From positions 1-33,320 of IMG/VR virus record IMGVR_UViG_3300028393_000212: a stretch of DNA of 33,320 nucleotides. One strand, written 5' to 3'. Below, piece by piece: positions 6,891 to 12,739 of this stretch. The translations under genes were made by a program, and so were the position numbers. The stretch's first letter is position 1; every line of letters starts with the position of its first letter. Origin of the DNA: a virus. The notes beneath the pieces are model-generated. The model had not been told where the DNA came from and did no database searches. It was given only the letters and a program-made list of their open reading frames with translations.

Positions 6891-7574
6891 CCGAATTACG
6901 AAGCCTGAATAGTCTTTTTTTGCACGACCCTTAGCCTTCAATCCAAGCATTGTGCCCTTAGGGTCTAAGAAGCGCAAGTCTGTCTCGTCAGCGGATGGAA
7001 CACCCTCTGGGATCTTGTCGTAGACAGCAACCACTGACATGCCTTGCAAGAGTGCTTCTGCCACATCGCTGTCGTTGTTCTCTGCCTTAGAGAAGGTCAA
7101 GTGGTAGTTGGCAATGCCTTTGACCTTACGACCCAGGATCTTTGTATAGTCATAGAACTGTACTGTAGGGAAGCACTCGAATACATTCAAGCCAGGGAGC
7201 ATATCGTATTTCTCCCAGCTCAAATCGCTCGTGCCGTTAAGACGAAACACAGGAGTCAGGCCCAGCTTGGTAGCCATCTTAATGCCCTTCTCAATGTCCT
7301 TCTTCAAATCAAGCATGAAGTCCTGACGCTGTTCGTAGAAATAATTCGTCTTGCGGATGCGGGCTCGCTGAATAGTGTTGGTGTTCTCACCGCGCTTGAA
7401 CATACCGCCACGGCCTGCGGTGTTAAGACATGATGCGATGCAACCAGGTGTGGCCTTTGGGCAGGTGTTGCGCCCGCTAAGGGTGGATGGTGCAAGGTGT
7501 AGGATGAATGATAGATAGCCAAGCTTCGTGCCCTTTTGGATTTTGGGATTCGCTGTAGAAAGCAGTTTGAACAT
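6873..7574 (-). CDS. GP88-family (gene product 88 domain) protein
   Basis: 233 aa from the ATG at 7574. A longer frame reaches 7634, but its extra 20 codons cover the promoter and ribosome site, so 7574 is the real start (GGAGCGAAAC directly upstream). It has the NTCPKATPGCIASCLNTAGRG cysteine block at 37-57 (Cys38, 45, 49) and a RLNGTSDLSWE block, both typical of the family named after mycobacteriophage Che9c gp88. The family is widespread in phages and has no settled biochemical role; the three cysteines could hold a metal or Fe-S centre (inference). Confidence 0.85.
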   Translation of the reverse strand: MFKLLSTANPKIQKGTKLGYLSFILHLAPSTLSGRNTCPKATPGCIASCLNTAGRGGMFKRGENTNTIQRARIRKTNYFYEQRQDFMLDLKKDIEKGIKMATKLGLTPVFRLNGTSDLSWEKYDMLPGLNVFECFPTVQFYDYTKILGRKVKGIANYHLTFSKAENNDSDVAEALLQGMSVVAVYDKIPEGVPSADETDLRFLDPKGTMLGLKAKGRAKKDYSGFVIRLTEVA

Positions 7575-7605
7575 GTTTCGCTCCAAGTTCGTTGTTGATG
7601 TAAGT

Positions 7606-7634
7606 ATTATAACGCCTTTTAGGCTGGGCGTCAA
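7606..7634 (-). promoter_or_regulatory. Sigma70 promoter of GP88-family gene
   Basis: TTGACG, 17 bp, TATAAT. An inverted repeat ACGCC/GGCGT spans the spacer. Confidence 0.85.
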
Positions 7635-7637
7635 CCG

Positions 7638-7889
7638 TTAATCCCAATCTTTCTTGCCACCATGTTGTTCATTGTACTCGTATCCAGCGGCATAGGCCAC
7701 GATCTCTGCAGGAGTCATGTCCTGGGCTTGAATGGGCTCTGAATCGTAGGAGCCACCCTCGTAGTAGTGAGGGTTGAAAGGACGGCTATACCAGCTGTCT
7801 GCTGAGCCACGATCAAAGGGTCCACCATGGCGGCTATCGTAGACTTGACCCTTGTACTCTATACGGCAAAATTGATCTTCTAATAACAT
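7638..7889 (-). CDS. Conserved small phage protein
   Basis: 83 aa, acidic, rich in Tyr, Gly and Asp (HGGPFDRGSADSWYSRPFNPHYYEGGSYDSEP). The C-terminal helix AEIVAYAAGYEYNEQHG is a common ending in small phage proteins. Its ATG overlaps the stop of the upstream gene (TAATG), so translation is coupled. Function unknown. Confidence 0.75.
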   Translation of the reverse strand: MLLEDQFCRIEYKGQVYDSRHGGPFDRGSADSWYSRPFNPHYYEGGSYDSEPIQAQDMTPAEIVAYAAGYEYNEQHGGKKDWD

Positions 7890-8263
7890 TATACCATCTC
7901 CTTAAAATAACGATAGGGCAAGCCCAACAAGAAGCAAAGGTACTCGTCGTCGCCATCACTACCTTCTGCCTCGTGAACCCAGCGCATGGCCATCTCACGA
8001 GTCTTAGCACCCGAACGCATCAAGTCCTGCATACGCATTTCGAACTCGTGTGCGGCGATTGCTTCACGCTCTTCACGCAGAGTGTTCTCTTGATCGATAA
8101 CACGAGCCAACTGAACGAACTCAGCTTCAAAGTCTGCTTCAGTCCAGTTGGTGGTATCAATACCACGTGGGCGAACGCCGTAGGCATCCTTGTACATATC
8201 CCAGTATTGGCAGGCATATTGCTCTAGCACGGACATCTCTTCCCAGCTTTTGAAATCTTCCAT
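7889..8263 (-). CDS. Conserved phage protein with YGVRPRG motif
   Basis: 124 aa from ATG 8263, which follows AAGGAGCATAAG and the promoter at 8294-8322. The frame also opens at 8374 with a GAAGG site 7 nt upstream and a second promoter further up, so a form with 37 extra residues is possible. The YWDMYKDAYGVRPRGIDTTNWTEADF segment, followed by a helix and a long charged helix with EREAIAAHEFEMRMQDLM, marks a small protein common in proteobacterial phages. Role unknown. Confidence 0.75.
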   Translation of the reverse strand: MEDFKSWEEMSVLEQYACQYWDMYKDAYGVRPRGIDTTNWTEADFEAEFVQLARVIDQENTLREEREAIAAHEFEMRMQDLMRSGAKTREMAMRWVHEAEGSDGDDEYLCFLLGLPYRYFKEMV

Positions 8264-8293
8264 CTTATGCTCCTTGTGTGTCTGTATGTCTCT

Positions 8294-8322
8294 ATTATAG
8301 CAAGGATTTGCCAAACTGTCAA
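8294..8322 (-). promoter_or_regulatory. Consensus sigma70 promoter (proximal)
   Basis: Perfect TTGACA, 17 bp, TATAAT before the 124-aa gene. Confidence 0.9.
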
Positions 8323-8394
8323 CAACCTTTCTTTCTGAAAGGTCTTTATTGGGTTGCCCAGCCTTGCCGTCCATCCCGTTGCCTTCGAAGTTTG

Positions 8395-8423
8395 ATTATA
8401 GCTGAGATCCTAGAGTCAGTCAA
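8395..8423 (-). promoter_or_regulatory. Sigma70 promoter (distal)
   Basis: TTGACT, 17 bp, TATAAT. It sits just after the tRNA terminator, about 100 bp upstream of the proximal promoter, and reads the same genes. Confidence 0.8.
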
Positions 8424-8426
8424 GAC

Positions 8427-8456
8427 GAAAGGTGTTGTATTTCTACAACACCTTTC
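8427..8456 (-). terminator. Terminator after tRNA
   Basis: A 13-bp perfect stem (GAAAGGTGTTGTA/TACAACACCTTTC) with a 4-nt loop, 5 nt beyond the tRNA CCA end. The U tract is short. A sister hairpin with the same TGTTGTA/TACAACA core lies at 10902-10923. Confidence 0.7.
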
Positions 8457-8461
8457 ATATG

Positions 8462-8538
8462 TGGTGGGCCCACCTGGACTCGAACCAGGGACCAAAGGAT
8501 TATGAGTCCTCTGCTCTAACCAACTGAGCTATAGGCCC
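8462..8538 (-). tRNA. tRNA with CAU anticodon (Ile2 or Met)
   Basis: A full cloverleaf can be drawn: acceptor GGGCCTA/TGGGCCC with an encoded A-CCA end, D arm GCTCAGTTGGTTAGAGC, anticodon arm GAGGA-CTCATAA-TCCTT with anticodon CAU, and T arm CCTGG-TTCGAGT-CCAGG. The 5' end is a standard pair, so it is not an initiator. The GGGCC acceptor resembles bacterial tRNA-Ile2, whose C34 becomes lysidine, more than elongator Met, but sequence alone does not settle it. The first base overlaps the stop codon of the upstream 60-aa gene, so the tRNA is processed from that mRNA. Confidence 0.95.
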
Positions 8539-8720
8539 TAATTCGTATACCTTCGCACTTCTCTCAGATCATCGTCTGTATCCTCTAGGATCCAAATCTC
8601 TTCGTTAAACTCAAGAAGGTCTTGTGCAACCTTCTCTGCTTCTTTAAGGGTTGGGACGCACTCGAGGAGCTCTTCATGCCCCTCGTATAGGCCCCAGACT
8701 TCAAACTGGATAAAGCTCAT
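8538..8720 (-). CDS. Small acidic conserved phage protein
   Basis: 60 aa, strongly acidic. The pattern FEVWGLYEGHEELLECVPTLKEAEKVAQDLLEFNEEIWILEDTDDDLREV (strand, helix, strand) is of a kind seen in small phage proteins. It starts 14 nt after the stop of the 116-aa gene with no clear ribosome site, and its TAG overlaps the tRNA 5' base. Function unknown. Confidence 0.65.
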   Translation of the reverse strand: MSFIQFEVWGLYEGHEELLECVPTLKEAEKVAQDLLEFNEEIWILEDTDDDLREVRRYTN

Positions 8721-8734
8721 TTTGATACCATTGT

Positions 8735-9085
8735 TTAGAAAGGAGCATCCTCGTTCTCAACAACCTTAACAGCCTTAGGAGCCTTAGGAGCAACTGCCTT
8801 CACAGGAGCTGTCTTAGCCTTAGGAGCGGCTGTCTTAGGAGTGTTGTCTTCAATGTACTCTGTGATGGTTGCCTGGGCTGTAGCATCAGCAAAGTCTTCA
8901 AGCGTCAAGAGCATCTTAGCCGCTTCCATCTTGGAGAACTCACCCTCGAGATCAGCCAAGCGGATGTCTTCATGGCCACTCTTAGCGAGCACCTTGATAC
9001 GCATGATGTCATTGGCAAAACGAATCTTGTAAGAACCGTTCAATTTAGAAATACCTGCAACCGAAAAAGTTTTATCTGTAGCCAT
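8735..9085 (-). CDS. Conserved phage protein with Ala/Pro/Lys tail
   Basis: 116 aa. Residues 1-80 form a compact domain (KTFSVAGISKLNGSYKIRFANDIMRIKVLAKSGHEDIRLADLE...) that I associate with T4-like phages. Residues 80-110 are a flexible Ala/Pro/Lys linker (APKAKTAPVKAVAPKAPKAVKVV) ending in the acidic tip NEDAPF. Basic linkers with acidic tips recall single-strand-binding-protein tails, but no OB-fold signature is evident. An AGAAGGAAAC site precedes the ATG. It leads the operon that includes the 60-aa gene and the tRNA. Confidence 0.75.
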   Translation of the reverse strand: MATDKTFSVAGISKLNGSYKIRFANDIMRIKVLAKSGHEDIRLADLEGEFSKMEAAKMLLTLEDFADATAQATITEYIEDNTPKTAAPKAKTAPVKAVAPKAPKAVKVVENEDAPF

Positions 9086-9141
9086 TTTAAAGTTTCCTTC
9101 TGTGTGTGTTTTAAAAGTATGAACGCCTTGTTCATGTTCTA

Positions 9142-9170
9142 ATTATACAACTATTTTGGTTAGTTGTCAA
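9142..9170 (-). promoter_or_regulatory. Consensus sigma70 promoter
   Basis: Perfect TTGACA, 17 bp, TATAAT for the 116-aa gene. The spacer and -35 end contain CAACTA/TAGTTG as an inverted repeat. Confidence 0.9.
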
Positions 9171-9418
9171 CCATTTTTCTTTGGTTTTGGACGAATCTTT
9201 GGATTTTCTAACTTGCCAAACTCTTTGTCCACATAGTATTGAATCAGGTTACGCTGGATCATTGTAACCAAATCGCCGTGATCATCATCCACTACAAAAC
9301 GGACTGGACAGTCTGCCCATGTCAGCTTTCTATTGAAGTCTGCAAACCAACGTCTGTGTTCCTTGTTGTTCGCATTAAAGACTACATAAGGCCTGCCAAA
9401 CAATGCTAATCGGCTCAT
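9167..9418 (-). CDS. Small conserved phage protein, unknown
   Basis: 83 aa. The centre reads RPYVVFNANNKEHRRWFADFNRKLTWADCPVRFVVDDDHGDLVTMIQRNL, followed by a basic tail KIRPKPKKNG. The ATG overlaps the TGA of the 43-aa gene before it (ATGA). No motif allows a function. Confidence 0.75.
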   Translation of the reverse strand: MSRLALFGRPYVVFNANNKEHRRWFADFNRKLTWADCPVRFVVDDDHGDLVTMIQRNLIQYYVDKEFGKLENPKIRPKPKKNG

Positions 9419-9546
9419 TTGCTTTCTGTTATCCAGGATCGGATGACAGCCTCAAGAGCTTTGAAATCATAGTCTTTTGGTGCAGGACGAACACGCGATT
9501 GCTCGCGAGCATCATGCTCTAGGTTCTTTTCTTTATTTGTTTTCAT
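9415..9546 (-). CDS. Very small ORF in operon, 43 aa
   Basis: 43 codons from ATG 9546 (AGGAACAAC ribosome site). It overlaps the upstream gene's end by 14 nt and the downstream start by 4 nt (ATGA). The protein is charged at the N-terminus (MKTNKEKNLEHDAREQSRVR) and ends in a helix DFKALEAVIRSWITESK. The tight overlaps on both sides and the ribosome site support it. Function unknown. Confidence 0.6.
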   Translation of the reverse strand: MKTNKEKNLEHDAREQSRVRPAPKDYDFKALEAVIRSWITESK

Positions 9547-10180
9547 GTTGTTCCTGTTCGTTTACCGCACTCAAACCGCCATCAAGATCGATGTCGATGT
9601 TTTCCTCGTCTTCCGAGTTCTGTTCTTCCCACTCTTCCAAGTTCTCAACGATGCACATGCACTCGTCAACTTCAGGGTTGATATACTCAGCCACTTGTGC
9701 CGCTGTCATATCTGTATAGTCCATGTAGTCGTCGCCATTCTCGTCGAACAGACCACAATAGCACATACCCGATTCCCAATAGATGAGCTTGACCTTAAAG
9801 CCCAAGTCCTGGAACTTCTCCATAGCCGCAATAGGCGGAGCCCATGCACTATCAAAGTTCATGCGTAAGTCTGTAGGACTGTCCTGGCTGGCTTGATCAC
9901 CCTCACCGCCCACATCCCACTTGGTGCCCCATTCATTCACACAGTAGTCATACCAATTGGCGTAGCCATGCTTGGCCACATTGACTTCTTCCTGTGCTAC
10001 AAGATCCTTTTGCTTTTGATCTTCGTCATCACCCACACGACCTGCCACAATGTGCAAGTCATCGGGCACTGGGCAAAACTCATTCAACAGTTTGCCATCA
10101 GCAAAGGCCTTCTTGGCCCGCTCGATCATTGCTGGGTCTTCGTGTTCTAAGACAAGATAGTTGTTGCACCAATTAGGCAT
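9533..10180 (-). CDS. DUF1281/YubB ferredoxin-like protein
   Basis: 215 aa. The start MPNWCNNYLVLEHEDPAMIERAKKAF is the signature of the Api92-like/YubB family. NWYDYCVNEWGTKWD near 76-90 and FDSAWAPPIAAMEKF near 110-125 are the other family blocks. A long acidic tail (EEWEEQNSEDEENIDIDLDGG) follows. The family occurs on plasmids and phages and has no established role. It starts 1 nt after the stop of the 88-aa gene, so the two are coupled. Confidence 0.85.
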   Translation of the reverse strand: MPNWCNNYLVLEHEDPAMIERAKKAFADGKLLNEFCPVPDDLHIVAGRVGDDEDQKQKDLVAQEEVNVAKHGYANWYDYCVNEWGTKWDVGGEGDQASQDSPTDLRMNFDSAWAPPIAAMEKFQDLGFKVKLIYWESGMCYCGLFDENGDDYMDYTDMTAAQVAEYINPEVDECMCIVENLEEWEEQNSEDEENIDIDLDGGLSAVNEQEQHENK

Positions 10181-10181
10181 G

Positions 10182-10448
10182 TTAAACTCCCATTTCGTAA
10201 AAGGTTACTGAAGGATCAATGCTGAGGAGTTCCTCAGCACAACGGCTCAAACGGCGCACCTTGTCACGCACTACATCGCGTGGCAATTCGCCATCGCAGG
10301 TAAGGTTCTCAGGGCTCATGTCTGCATCAATCATGTCAGCGATACGCTGGCGATCCTTAGCGTTCAACAAGCTCAGTTCCTTGCCTTTGAAAATGCGGGT
10401 CCACTGGTTCTTCTGTGCCACATAGGCTTCTAGTGTGCTAATGTTCAT
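10182..10448 (-). CDS. Conserved helical phage protein
   Basis: 88 aa, helical, mixed charge (STLEAYVAQKNQWTRIFKGKELSLLNAKDRQRIADMIDADMSPENLTCDGELPRDVVRDKVRRLSRCAEELLSIDPS). AAAGGAGTAAAG precedes the ATG. It leads a four-gene coupled set (88, 215, 43 and 83 aa). Not recognised beyond being of a small phage type. Confidence 0.75.
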   Translation of the reverse strand: MNISTLEAYVAQKNQWTRIFKGKELSLLNAKDRQRIADMIDADMSPENLTCDGELPRDVVRDKVRRLSRCAEELLSIDPSVTFYEMGV

Positions 10449-10478
10449 CTTTACTCCTTTGTGTGTCTGTATGTATGT

Positions 10479-10507
10479 ATTATACTGTCAAAGTCTGAAC
10501 TTGTCAA
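10479..10507 (-). promoter_or_regulatory. Consensus sigma70 promoter
   Basis: Perfect TTGACA, 17 bp, TATAAT for the 88-aa operon, overlapping the last codons of the 72-aa gene. Confidence 0.9.
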
Positions 10508-10706
10508 TAACCATGTCAGCTTCATGGGTATCGTTGCACTCGTCAGCGAACGCCAACAGCATCATTTGGATGATGGTCTTGCACTCGCGTTGCTCTACAG
10601 CGGGCAGGGTTCGAATAAAGGCATCCACACCTTCCTTGCTATTGATGCCCCACATGATGTCTGCTAAGGCCATTTGCTTTGGGTTGAATCCCAGGATCTC
10701 AATCAT
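10488..10706 (-). CDS. Conserved small phage protein
   Basis: 72 aa, helical (LADIMWGINSKEGVDAFIRTLPAVEQRECKTIIQMMLLAFADECND). Its ATG lies inside the end of the 47-aa gene (8-nt overlap), preceded by AAAGGAAAGCACA. The C-terminal codons carry the next promoter. Function unknown. Confidence 0.75.
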   Translation of the reverse strand: MIEILGFNPKQMALADIMWGINSKEGVDAFIRTLPAVEQRECKTIIQMMLLAFADECNDTHEADMVIDKFRL

Positions 10707-10842
10707 TGTGCTTTCCTTTGTGTTTGGGTTGACGTTTGTATTTAATCTTGCTCTCTACAACCTTCTGCTTGAAGGGCGTATTTTGGGCAAAGAGAACATA
10801 ATGCTCTCTATGCTTGGGTTTGATTTTTATTACAATCTTCAT
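10699..10842 (-). CDS. Very small basic protein, 47 aa
   Basis: 47 codons from ATG 10842 with a clear AAGGAGAGCGCA ribosome site and a perfect promoter 24 nt further up. The protein is Lys/His/Arg-rich (MKIVIKIKPKHREHYVLF...KYKRQPKHKGKHND) with one predicted N-terminal strand. A small basic early protein of this kind may bind nucleic acid (inference). Translation is coupled to the 72-aa gene. Confidence 0.7.
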   Translation of the reverse strand: MKIVIKIKPKHREHYVLFAQNTPFKQKVVESKIKYKRQPKHKGKHND

Positions 10843-10865
10843 TGCGCTCTCCTTACTATGTCATT

Positions 10866-10894
10866 ATTATAGCGCAGAGAGCCCAAATTGTCAA
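10866..10894 (-). promoter_or_regulatory. Consensus sigma70 promoter
   Basis: Perfect TTGACA, 17 bp, TATAAT for the 47-aa and 72-aa genes, placed right after a terminator hairpin. Confidence 0.9.
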
Positions 10895-10901
10895 CTCAAA
10901 A

Positions 10902-10923
10902 GGTGTTGTATTTTTACAACATC
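10902..10923 (-). terminator. Terminator of HTH operon
   Basis: Stem TGTTGTA/TACAACA with loop AAAA on the minus RNA, extended by a GC pair and followed by TTTT. It overlaps the TGA of the 58-aa gene. Same family as the hairpin at 8427. Confidence 0.75.
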
Positions 10924-11098
10924 AGCTGTTGCTGGTAGCGTAAGGGCTGAGCTCCTCGTCCCAAATACCTGCACCTTTGAACCAAGCATTGACAATCTCA
11001 ATGGGACAGTTCAAGTCTTTGGCAATGTCCTCTGCACTCATACCCTCATCACAGGCACGGTATTCAATTTCCCAATCAAGTTCTGCCATCTTGCTCAT
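10922..11098 (-). CDS. Small HTH-like DNA-binding protein, 58 aa
   Basis: 58 codons from ATG 11098, overlapping the stop before it (ATGA), with AAAGGACTACTACG upstream. Residues about 19-41 (GMSAEDIAKDLNCPIEIVNAWF) fit a helix-turn-helix: Ala and Ile in helix 1, a turn at Asn-Cys, and the IVNAW recognition helix. The N-terminal half is acidic. It is probably a phage transcription regulator, and the only clear candidate in this early block for control of its promoters (inference). Confidence 0.65.
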   Translation of the reverse strand: MSKMAELDWEIEYRACDEGMSAEDIAKDLNCPIEIVNAWFKGAGIWDEELSPYATSNS

Positions 11099-11241
11099 CG
11101 TAGTAGTCCTTTTGAAATTTGAACTTGAGTTTCATCCACAGAGGCTAATACCTCTGCCAAGAGAGTCTTGTCAGTCAACTCTGCGCATCGGATAATAAGA
11201 TCGTTATATCCATTAACAATTGATTGAAGTTCTTTACTCAT
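11095..11241 (-). CDS. Very small protein, 48 aa
   Basis: 48 codons starting in a TAATG overlap with the gene before it and ending in an ATGA overlap with the HTH gene. A GGAGG lies 9 nt before the ATG. The protein is a helical hairpin-like sequence (MSKELQSIVNGYNDLIIRCA...). No known motif. Overlaps on both sides support it. Confidence 0.6.
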   Translation of the reverse strand: MSKELQSIVNGYNDLIIRCAELTDKTLLAEVLASVDETQVQISKGLLR

Positions 11242-11531
11242 TACCATTTACCTCCGGTGTTGTTGATATCCATTACTGTGTCTTCTGAGAGAAAGCCTTT
11301 GAGGATGTCTTCGGGCACATGACCCAACAGTTCTTCTATTGCTGTAAGATCACCATTCTCAATGTCTATGCGGATCTGCTCCATGACTAGATCTACCAGA
11401 TCGGGCAGTTGATCCACAGCCTCTTCCAAGCGACTGATCTCTATTTCGTCCCTGACGCTGAGGCTAGGGCTTTCCCTTAGAGCCTCAAGGCGGGCAAGGG
11501 CCATAGCCCGTTTGCTTTGAAATCCGGTCAT
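11241..11531 (-). CDS. Helical conserved phage protein, 96 aa
   Basis: 96 aa from ATG 11531, which overlaps the upstream TGA (ATGA); a frame start at 11540 is less likely. It is highly helical and acidic (MTGFQSKRAMALARLEALRESPSLSVRDEIEISRLEEAVDQLPDLVDLVMEQIRIDIENGDLTAIEELLG). Unknown function; coiled-coil interaction is plausible. Confidence 0.7.
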   Translation of the reverse strand: MTGFQSKRAMALARLEALRESPSLSVRDEIEISRLEEAVDQLPDLVDLVMEQIRIDIENGDLTAIEELLGHVPEDILKGFLSEDTVMDINNTGGKW

Positions 11532-12019
11532 CCTGCGCACTCCTCTGCGTTAAGTTTCTTAATAGCGGGAGCCAGCTTCTTCCAACGCTCGCCCGCCTTT
11601 TTGTAGAACCACTCGCCTGACTGATAGTCGTCTGCTTTTGAGTACTTGAAGACATAGTAATAGTCGCTCCAAGTGTAGTGATCTTCAGCTTGCTTCAGAG
11701 TGTTGAACACTTTAAAGTCAACGTCTGACTCGCTTCTGTCGCGCTTGTAAAAAGTGCAATAGCCCTGATCCTTAGCGTGTTCGTACAAAGCCTCGTCTTC
11801 TTTGCTACCGTGCGGGCTGAAGGGATGTGCTTCGCCAATCTGTGTGCCCAAGCTACTCAAGTCGCCCATAGCAACCAAATGATTGACTTTAGAGCTTTCT
11901 GCGTAATGCTTCTGCAAGATAGCGCCGTTGTGCTCCAAGTAACCGTCCCAGTGGCAGTAGACTGCGCGAACTGTTTTGTTGTAAGGGTTTTGAATAGCAA
12001 TCATTGAACGTGTACCCAT
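11528..12019 (-). CDS. Conserved phage protein (MGTRSMIAIQN family)
   Basis: 163 aa. The start MGTRSMIAIQNPYNKTVRAVYCHWDGYLEHNGAILQKHY is a recognisable conserved opening in many phages (RS-x-IA, then YxHWDGYxExxG). The middle is acidic and Tyr-rich (YTWSDYYYVFKYSK). The family has no assigned activity. It leads a four-gene coupled operon (163, 96, 48 and 58 aa) that ends at the terminator at 10902. GGAGCACACA precedes the ATG. Confidence 0.8.
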   Translation of the reverse strand: MGTRSMIAIQNPYNKTVRAVYCHWDGYLEHNGAILQKHYAESSKVNHLVAMGDLSSLGTQIGEAHPFSPHGSKEDEALYEHAKDQGYCTFYKRDRSESDVDFKVFNTLKQAEDHYTWSDYYYVFKYSKADDYQSGEWFYKKAGERWKKLAPAIKKLNAEECAG

Positions 12020-12048
12020 TGTGTGCTCCTGTGTGTGTTTAAGTCTTA

Positions 12049-12077
12049 ATTATACAGCCAAAACGCTTACTCGTCAA
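12049..12077 (-). promoter_or_regulatory. Sigma70 promoter
   Basis: TTGACG, 17 bp, TATAAT, with the shared leader TTAAGACTTAAAC; drives the 163-aa operon. Confidence 0.85.
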
Positions 12078-12408
12078 CCGCTACACTAGAGCGCAACGCA
12101 TCAAAGCAGTCTTGCACCCGCTCGTTCACACAGGTAAAGAAAGTGTAGTCGCCCACTGTTTGGCGCCCGTCGCCTTCTTCAATGTACTCGAACCCGCCGT
12201 AGTAGTCAAGCCCACGCAAGTTGTGATTGGGCACAGCAATGATCTCATCTGCCGCATCCACTAGCAATCGTCCACAGCGGATGTCCAGTCCCAAGTCCGA
12301 GGCGGGATGCTGTACGAAGTTGTTGCGGATGTTGCGCTCGATCACTTCATTGATACAGTCCAGCATCTCGTGTGTGCTGTCGAAATCGCAATCTGTAAAA
12401 TAACCCAT
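12067..12408 (-). CDS. Small phage protein, 113 aa
   Basis: 113 aa, acidic. It begins MGYFTDCDFDSTHEMLDCINEVIERNIRNNF and ends in VNERVQDCFDALRSSVAVDE. Four spread cysteines show no metal-site spacing. Not recognised. GGAGCGAAAC lies directly before the ATG and the gene has its own promoter. Confidence 0.7.
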   Translation of the reverse strand: MGYFTDCDFDSTHEMLDCINEVIERNIRNNFVQHPASDLGLDIRCGRLLVDAADEIIAVPNHNLRGLDYYGGFEYIEEGDGRQTVGDYTFFTCVNERVQDCFDALRSSVAVDE

Positions 12409-12438
12409 GTTTCGCTCCTATGTGTTGTTTAAGTCTTA

Positions 12439-12467
12439 ATTATAGCGCCTTTCGGCGCACCTGTCAA
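12439..12467 (-). promoter_or_regulatory. Consensus sigma70 promoter with spacer hairpin
   Basis: Perfect TTGACA, 17 bp, TATAAT. The spacer contains GCGCC-GAAA-GGCGC, a stable tetraloop hairpin ending at the -10 box. Confidence 0.9.
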
Positions 12468-12721
12468 CTCAATACCACTACTCGACGCAGGGTTTCATCA
12501 ACAATCTCTTCACCCGTTTCCTCGTCGAATTCTGTGTCGTATTCGTTCTCAACCATCTTGTCCATGCGATGGTAGTCACTGTAGACCACTGCACCCACAT
12601 CAACCCTATCAACCTTTGGGGCCACTTCTGTGCGCCAGTGGTCGCCATAGTTGTAGGCATAATGTACTTGAGCCTCAGGGTCCAGACCCTGCAACATCTC
12701 AATCAATTCTTTAACTTGCAT
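12464..12721 (-). CDS. Conserved small phage protein, 85 aa
   Basis: 85 aa. MQVKELIEMLQGLDPEAQVHYAYNYGDHWRTEVAPKVDRVDVGAVVYSDYHRMDK follows the 'L-x-x-LDP-x-A-x-V' pattern of a small family frequent in phages and plasmids; the rest is acidic. GGAGCGAACC precedes the ATG. No promoter lies immediately upstream: the nearest is at 13098, about 375 bp away, across the structured leader. Confidence 0.75.
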   Translation of the reverse strand: MQVKELIEMLQGLDPEAQVHYAYNYGDHWRTEVAPKVDRVDVGAVVYSDYHRMDKMVENEYDTEFDEETGEEIVDETLRRVVVLS

Positions 12722-12739
12722 GGTTCGCTCCTATAAATT

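Noticed and set aside
7575-7634. Longer N-terminus for the GP88-family gene
   Set aside because: The extra codons are the promoter and ribosome site.
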